DNA from: Vibrio atlanticus | GTDB taxonomy: Bacteria > Pseudomonadota > Gammaproteobacteria > Enterobacterales > Vibrionaceae | Reading direction: 5' to 3' | DNA: 64,000 bases | Assembly (NCBI RefSeq): GCF_024347315.1 | Contig: NZ_AP025460.1 | Span: forward strand, 1,612,001-1,676,000 | Shown here: positions 60,651 through 64,000 of the stretch, piece by piece | Layout: each line of letters opens with the position of its first letter | Numbering within the stretch: the first letter of the stretch is position 1 | The notes under the pieces: model-generated | Database searches by the model: none | The model's input: only the letters and a program-made list of their open reading frames with translations | What the model was told of the DNA's origin: nothing | Made by a program: the position numbers and the translations under genes

Positions 60651-60979
60651 ATTGATACCTAGGTGCGCCAACTAAACGAAGGCACCTAACTTATTGATAA
60701 AAAATTACCTTCATTATACCCATATGTCGGATGCAAACTAAAATATGAATCTGTAACAAGGCTTGCTTTTACGTCTTAATGGTTAATAATTAGACACTTG
60801 TTAGGATGTGAACCCAACAAATAACAGTATGGTAAAGGATGTTTACTTTTACCTGCGAATTTTTTTGTCTTCGAAAGATAAAAAATGCTTTGAATTCACG
60901 TTTTTGGTGATTATGATGCGCGCCTTAGAGGTGTATAGCAACAGGTCTCAAATAGAACCAAGGTGGAGAAAAACAGACG
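60651..60979 (+). promoter_or_regulatory. Intergenic region with promoter for potABC
   Basis: No gene is evident in this 329-bp stretch. A likely sigma70 promoter is TTGAAT (60890-60895), 16 bp, TATGAT (60912-60917), giving a leader of about 55 bases before potA. Confidence 0.5.
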
Positions 60980-62095
60980 TTGAACGCTAAAAAATCAGTA
61001 GGGAAGCCAGTAGTACAGCTAACTGGCATCAGTAAAAGTTTCGATGGTAAGGAAGTCATCGGCAATCTGGATTTAAACGTAAATCATGGTGAGTTTCTCA
61101 CGATTTTAGGCCCATCAGGTTGTGGTAAAACAACCGTGCTAAGAATGATTGCGGGTTTTGAAACAGCGGATAGTGGTGAAATACTATTAGCTGGACAGAA
61201 CGTAACCCAAGTTCCTGCTGAACAAAGGCATGTAAACACTGTTTTCCAAAGCTATGCCCTATTCCCGCATATGACCGTTTTCGATAATGTGGCATTTGGC
61301 TTACGCATGCAGAAAGTTCCAAGCAGCGAGATTGAACCTCGTGTAATGGATGCTTTGAAAATGGTGCGCTTAGAGCAAATGGCACAACGAAAGCCACACC
61401 AGCTATCTGGCGGCCAACAGCAACGTATCGCAATCGCTCGTGCTGTCGTTAATAAGCCTAAAGTTCTCTTGTTGGATGAATCTCTATCTGCTCTGGATTA
61501 CAAACTACGTAAGCAGATGCAAATCGAGCTCAAACAACTGCAACGCCAACTTGGTATCACGTTCATTTTTGTAACGCATGACCAAGAAGAAGCACTCTCT
61601 ATGTCCGACCGCATTATTGTTATGCGTGATGGCGTGATTGAACAAGACGGAACACCAAGAGAGATCTACGAAGAGCCTAAGAACCTATTCGTAGCGCGTT
61701 TCATTGGTGAAATTAACGTATTCGAAGCGACAGCGAAATCTCGTCAAGATGAAAAGCGCATTGTTGCGACAATCGAAGGTGAAGAGTCCATTATCTATCA
61801 CGATAAAGACGTAACACCGGGTCAAAAACTGCAAGTATTGCTTCGCCCTGAAGATCTTCGTATCGAAGAAATCAAAGAGTCTGAGCAACGCGGTATTGTT
61901 GGCCACATTGTCGAGCGAACCTATAAAGGCATGACATTAGATTCAGTCGTAGAACTTGAATCGGGTATGCGTGTCATGGTTAGCGAATTCTTCAACGAAG
62001 ATGACCCTGATGTTGATCACTCACTGGGCCAAAAAGTTGCAGTAACTTGGGTTGAGAGCTGGGAAGTGGTATTAGAAGATGAGCAAGAAGTTTAA
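60980..62095 (+). CDS. potA: Spermidine/putrescine ABC transporter ATPase PotA
   Basis: A 371-residue importer ATPase: Walker [10 protein letters not shown], signature LSGGQQQR, Walker [13 protein letters not shown] (the Ser is normal for PotA), and a C-terminal TOBE-like regulatory domain ([11 protein letters not shown]). It powers polyamine uptake. It starts at a TTG with GGTGGAG 11 bases upstream; no better start is in frame. Overlaps potB by 17 bp. Confidence 0.94.
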   Translation: MNAKKSVGKPVVQLTGISKSFDGKEVIGNLDLNVNHGEFLTILGPSGCGKTTVLRMIAGFETADSGEILLAGQNVTQVPAEQRHVNTVFQSYALFPHMTVFDNVAFGLRMQKVPSSEIEPRVMDALKMVRLEQMAQRKPHQLSGGQQQRIAIARAVVNKPKVLLLDESLSALDYKLRKQMQIELKQLQRQLGITFIFVTHDQEEALSMSDRIIVMRDGVIEQDGTPREIYEEPKNLFVARFIGEINVFEATAKSRQDEKRIVATIEGEESIIYHDKDVTPGQKLQVLLRPEDLRIEEIKESEQRGIVGHIVERTYKGMTLDSVVELESGMRVMVSEFFNEDDPDVDHSLGQKVAVTWVESWEVVLEDEQEV

Positions 62096-62936
62096 TTTAC
62101 AAAACGCAATTGTTGCTTTAATCACAGGTTGGTTAGTGCTGTTCGTGATGATTCCAAACATCATGATCATCGGTACTAGTTTCTTAACTCGTGATGAAGC
62201 TAACTTGATTGAGATGACTTTTACTCTCGATAACTATGTGCGTTTGGCTGATCCGCTGTATTTTAAAGTGCTGATGCACTCTTTCTATATGGCAATCGTT
62301 GCTACCCTGCTTTGTTTAATTATTGGTTACCCGTTCGCCTACATCGTGGCAAAAATGCCTGCGAAATGGCGTCCAATCATGTTGTTTTTAGTGATTGTGC
62401 CATTTTGGACTAACTCACTGATTCGTACTTACGGATTAAAAGTGGTTCTGGGTACTCAAGGTGTGTTGAACAAAGGCTTGTTGGCGTTAGACATTATCGA
62501 TAAGCCACTTCGTATTATGTATTCAGAAACGGCAGTAATGATCGGTTTAGTGTATATCCTACTCCCGTTCATGATTTTGCCGTTGTACTCAGCAATCGAA
62601 AAGCTAGACGACACTTATTTAGAAGCGGCTAAAGATTTAGGTGCGAACAAACTGCAAACGCTATTGAAAGTCGTGTTACCACTGACTATGCCAGGTATTG
62701 TCGGCGGTTGTTTATTGGTGTTATTACCTGCATTAGGTATGTTCTACATCTCTGACCTATTAGGCGGAGCAAAGAACCTGCTGATTGGTAACGTGATTAA
62801 GAGCCAAGTACTCAATGCTCGGGACTGGCCGTTTGGCGCTGCGACGAGTATTGCACTGACCGTGGCAATGGCTGTGATGCTTTATGCCTACTACCGTGCA
62901 GGTAAGTTATTGAATAAGAAAGTGGAGCTAGACTAA
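62079..62936 (+). CDS. potB: Polyamine transporter permease PotB
   Basis: A 285-residue inner-membrane permease with six helices and the EAA-type loop [22 protein letters not shown] that docks on PotA. It starts inside the potA end and stops one base into potC, so all three genes are coupled. Confidence 0.94.
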   Translation: MSKKFNLQNAIVALITGWLVLFVMIPNIMIIGTSFLTRDEANLIEMTFTLDNYVRLADPLYFKVLMHSFYMAIVATLLCLIIGYPFAYIVAKMPAKWRPIMLFLVIVPFWTNSLIRTYGLKVVLGTQGVLNKGLLALDIIDKPLRIMYSETAVMIGLVYILLPFMILPLYSAIEKLDDTYLEAAKDLGANKLQTLLKVVLPLTMPGIVGGCLLVLLPALGMFYISDLLGGAKNLLIGNVIKSQVLNARDWPFGAATSIALTVAMAVMLYAYYRAGKLLNKKVELD

Positions 62937-63706
62937 TGGGTCGCACAGTTAAGTTCAGCTTTATGGCGTTGGTATACGCTTTTCTATACCTACCTATTAT
63001 CGTATTAATTGCCAACTCTTTTAATGCCAATAAGTTTGGTATGAAATGGGGTGGCTTTACCACCAAGTGGTATGACGCGCTGATTAACAACGATAGCCTA
63101 ATGCAGGCTGCGTGGCACTCGATCAACGTCGCGGTGTTCTCAGCAACTGCCGCAACGATTGTTGGCAGCCTGACAGCAGTAGCCTTATTCCGTTACCAAT
63201 TTAAAGGTAAAGGTATAGTCAATGGCATGTTGTTCATCGTGATGATGTCACCAGATATCGTAATGGCGATTTCGCTTCTTGCGCTATTCTTGGTTATGGG
63301 TGTGCAACTTGGGTTCTTTACCCTACTTGCAGCGCACATTACTTTCTGTTTACCGTTCGTTGTTGTCACGGTTTACAGCCGCTTGAATGGCTTTGATGTG
63401 AAGATGCTAGAAGCCGCAAAAGACTTAGGTGCAAGTGAATGGACGATTCTAAAACAGATCATCCTGCCTCTTGCTAAGCCAGCGGTTGCTGCGGGTTGGT
63501 TATTGAGCTTCACTCTGTCTTTGGACGACGTGATCATCAGCTCTTTTGTTACAGGGCCAACCTACGAAATATTACCACTGAAGATTTACTCGATGGTTAA
63601 AGTCGGTATATCTCCAGAGGTCAATGCCCTAGCAACAGTGATGTTAGTGGTGTCGTTAATACTGGTGATTATTTCTCAGTTGTTAGCGAGAGAGAAAATT
63701 AAGTAA
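62936..63706 (+). CDS. potC: Polyamine transporter permease PotC
   Basis: A 256-residue permease with six helices and the EAA loop [21 protein letters not shown] (in part). ATG overlaps the potB stop (TAATG). Forms the channel with PotB. A terminator lies between it and potD. Confidence 0.94.
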   Translation: MGRTVKFSFMALVYAFLYLPIIVLIANSFNANKFGMKWGGFTTKWYDALINNDSLMQAAWHSINVAVFSATAATIVGSLTAVALFRYQFKGKGIVNGMLFIVMMSPDIVMAISLLALFLVMGVQLGFFTLLAAHITFCLPFVVVTVYSRLNGFDVKMLEAAKDLGASEWTILKQIILPLAKPAVAAGWLLSFTLSLDDVIISSFVTGPTYEILPLKIYSMVKVGISPEVNALATVMLVVSLILVIISQLLAREKIK

Positions 63707-63769
63707 GTCTCCTACTCTTAACTGAGACAGACTTGATAAGATTCAAGTTTAACAAAAGTGTTATTCATA

Positions 63770-63799
63770 AACAGAATGGTAAATTGCCATTCTGTTTTT
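63770..63799 (+). terminator. Terminator between potC and potD
   Basis: AACAGAATGG (63770-63779) pairs with CCATTCTGTT (63787-63796), with a TTTC tail. The potD gene beyond it may have its own promoter or depend on read-through. Confidence 0.82.
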
Positions 63800-63843
63800 C
63801 TATCTAGTGCCTTCGGGCAACGTTTAGTTTGGAGCTAACGTCA

Positions 63844-64000
63844 ATGAAAAAATGGGCTACTCTATTAGCTGGTAGTGCATGTGCGCTTTCAATGTTATCT
63901 GCACCATCGTTTGCAAAAGATAACAAAGAATTGGTATTCATGAACTGGGGACCTTACATCAACAGTGAGATCTTAGAACAGTTCACGGATGAGACTGGCA
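63844..64000 (+). CDS. potD: Polyamine-binding periplasmic protein PotD, 5' end only
   Basis: The first 52 codons are present. A signal peptide (MKKWATLLAGSACALSMLSA then PSFA) is followed by KELVFMNWGPYINSEILEQF, the typical PotD mature start with the NWGPYI substrate-binding segment. It delivers spermidine or putrescine to PotBC. The rest lies beyond the right edge. Confidence 0.9.
   Translation, partial: MKKWATLLAGSACALSMLSAPSFAKDNKELVFMNWGPYINSEILEQFTDETG

Noticed and set aside
1..64000. tRNA, rRNA or CRISPR arrays
   Set aside because: I found no cloverleaf or rRNA-like segments and no regularly spaced repeats beyond the short ones listed.

Overview
The window looks like about 64 kb of chromosome 1 of a Vibrio. 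Base composition is moderate (low-to-mid 40s % GC by eye). The gene content is typical of the genus: DUF3634, DUF3466 with a GlyGly-CTERM tail, DUF2835, NAD-specific glutamate dehydrogenase, the FIST/hybrid-kinase pair vpsV-vpsS, and Zot-type filamentous phage. A 28-bp site matching the Vibrio chromosome 1 dif sequence (from memory, 26 of 28 with V. cholerae dif1) at 43929-43956, together with matP and three near-consensus matS sites, places the window at the replication terminus. A Splendidus-clade species is my guess only.

Layout. 1-7.5 kb: start of a PqiB-like MCE gene, pqiA, an ABC exporter, free methionine sulfoxide reductase, proQ-prc and a small secreted protein. 7.7-20.6 kb: pepN, DUF2835, NAD-glutamate dehydrogenase, pyrD (PurR site plus attenuator-like hairpin), zapC, rlmKL. 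20.7-28.5 kb: glutaredoxin-like gene, uup, DUF3466, rmf, then fabA (tandem FabR and FadR sites) and lonH on the minus strand, then matP and DUF3634.

28.5-44 kb is accessory DNA beside dif. The left part (28.5-33.6 kb) holds a TolA-like secreted protein behind a start-codon-sequestering hairpin, a DUF2971 protein, an outer-membrane barrel, and an orphan Phd antitoxin whose toxin gene has been replaced by an endolysin fragment. It then carries a compact cassette of structured non-coding RNA, SLATT membrane protein and reverse transcriptase, followed by an ISNCY-like transposase remnant. This RNA-SLATT-RT cassette is the most exciting candidate: it looks like an anti-phage reverse transcriptase system, and the RNA contains a short direct-repeat tract that could act as a reusable template. 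The right part (33.7-43.96 kb) is a filamentous (inovirus) prophage between two dif-like sites. It carries DUF3653, a large nuclease/PIN-like cargo gene, an origin-like hairpin region, Zot, pVI, pIII, small coat genes, ssDNA-binding protein, Rep and a DUF3693 repressor. It sits at the locus that carries CTX in V. cholerae, and the end of the repressor gene is encoded by the dif site itself.

44-64 kb returns to core genes: vpsV-vpsS (predicted NO/heme sensor and hybrid kinase for biofilm control), ccoNOQP with its maturation genes fixH-ccoI-ccoS-SafE, fnr (with its own FNR box), uspE, a MITE-like repeat, ttcA, a DUF2987-like protein, a membrane protein coupled to a Bax-like glucosaminidase, and potABC plus the start of potD. 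Together the 47.7-55.6 kb block encodes and regulates the high-affinity cbb3 oxidase for microaerobic respiration. I saw no tRNA, rRNA or CRISPR array.
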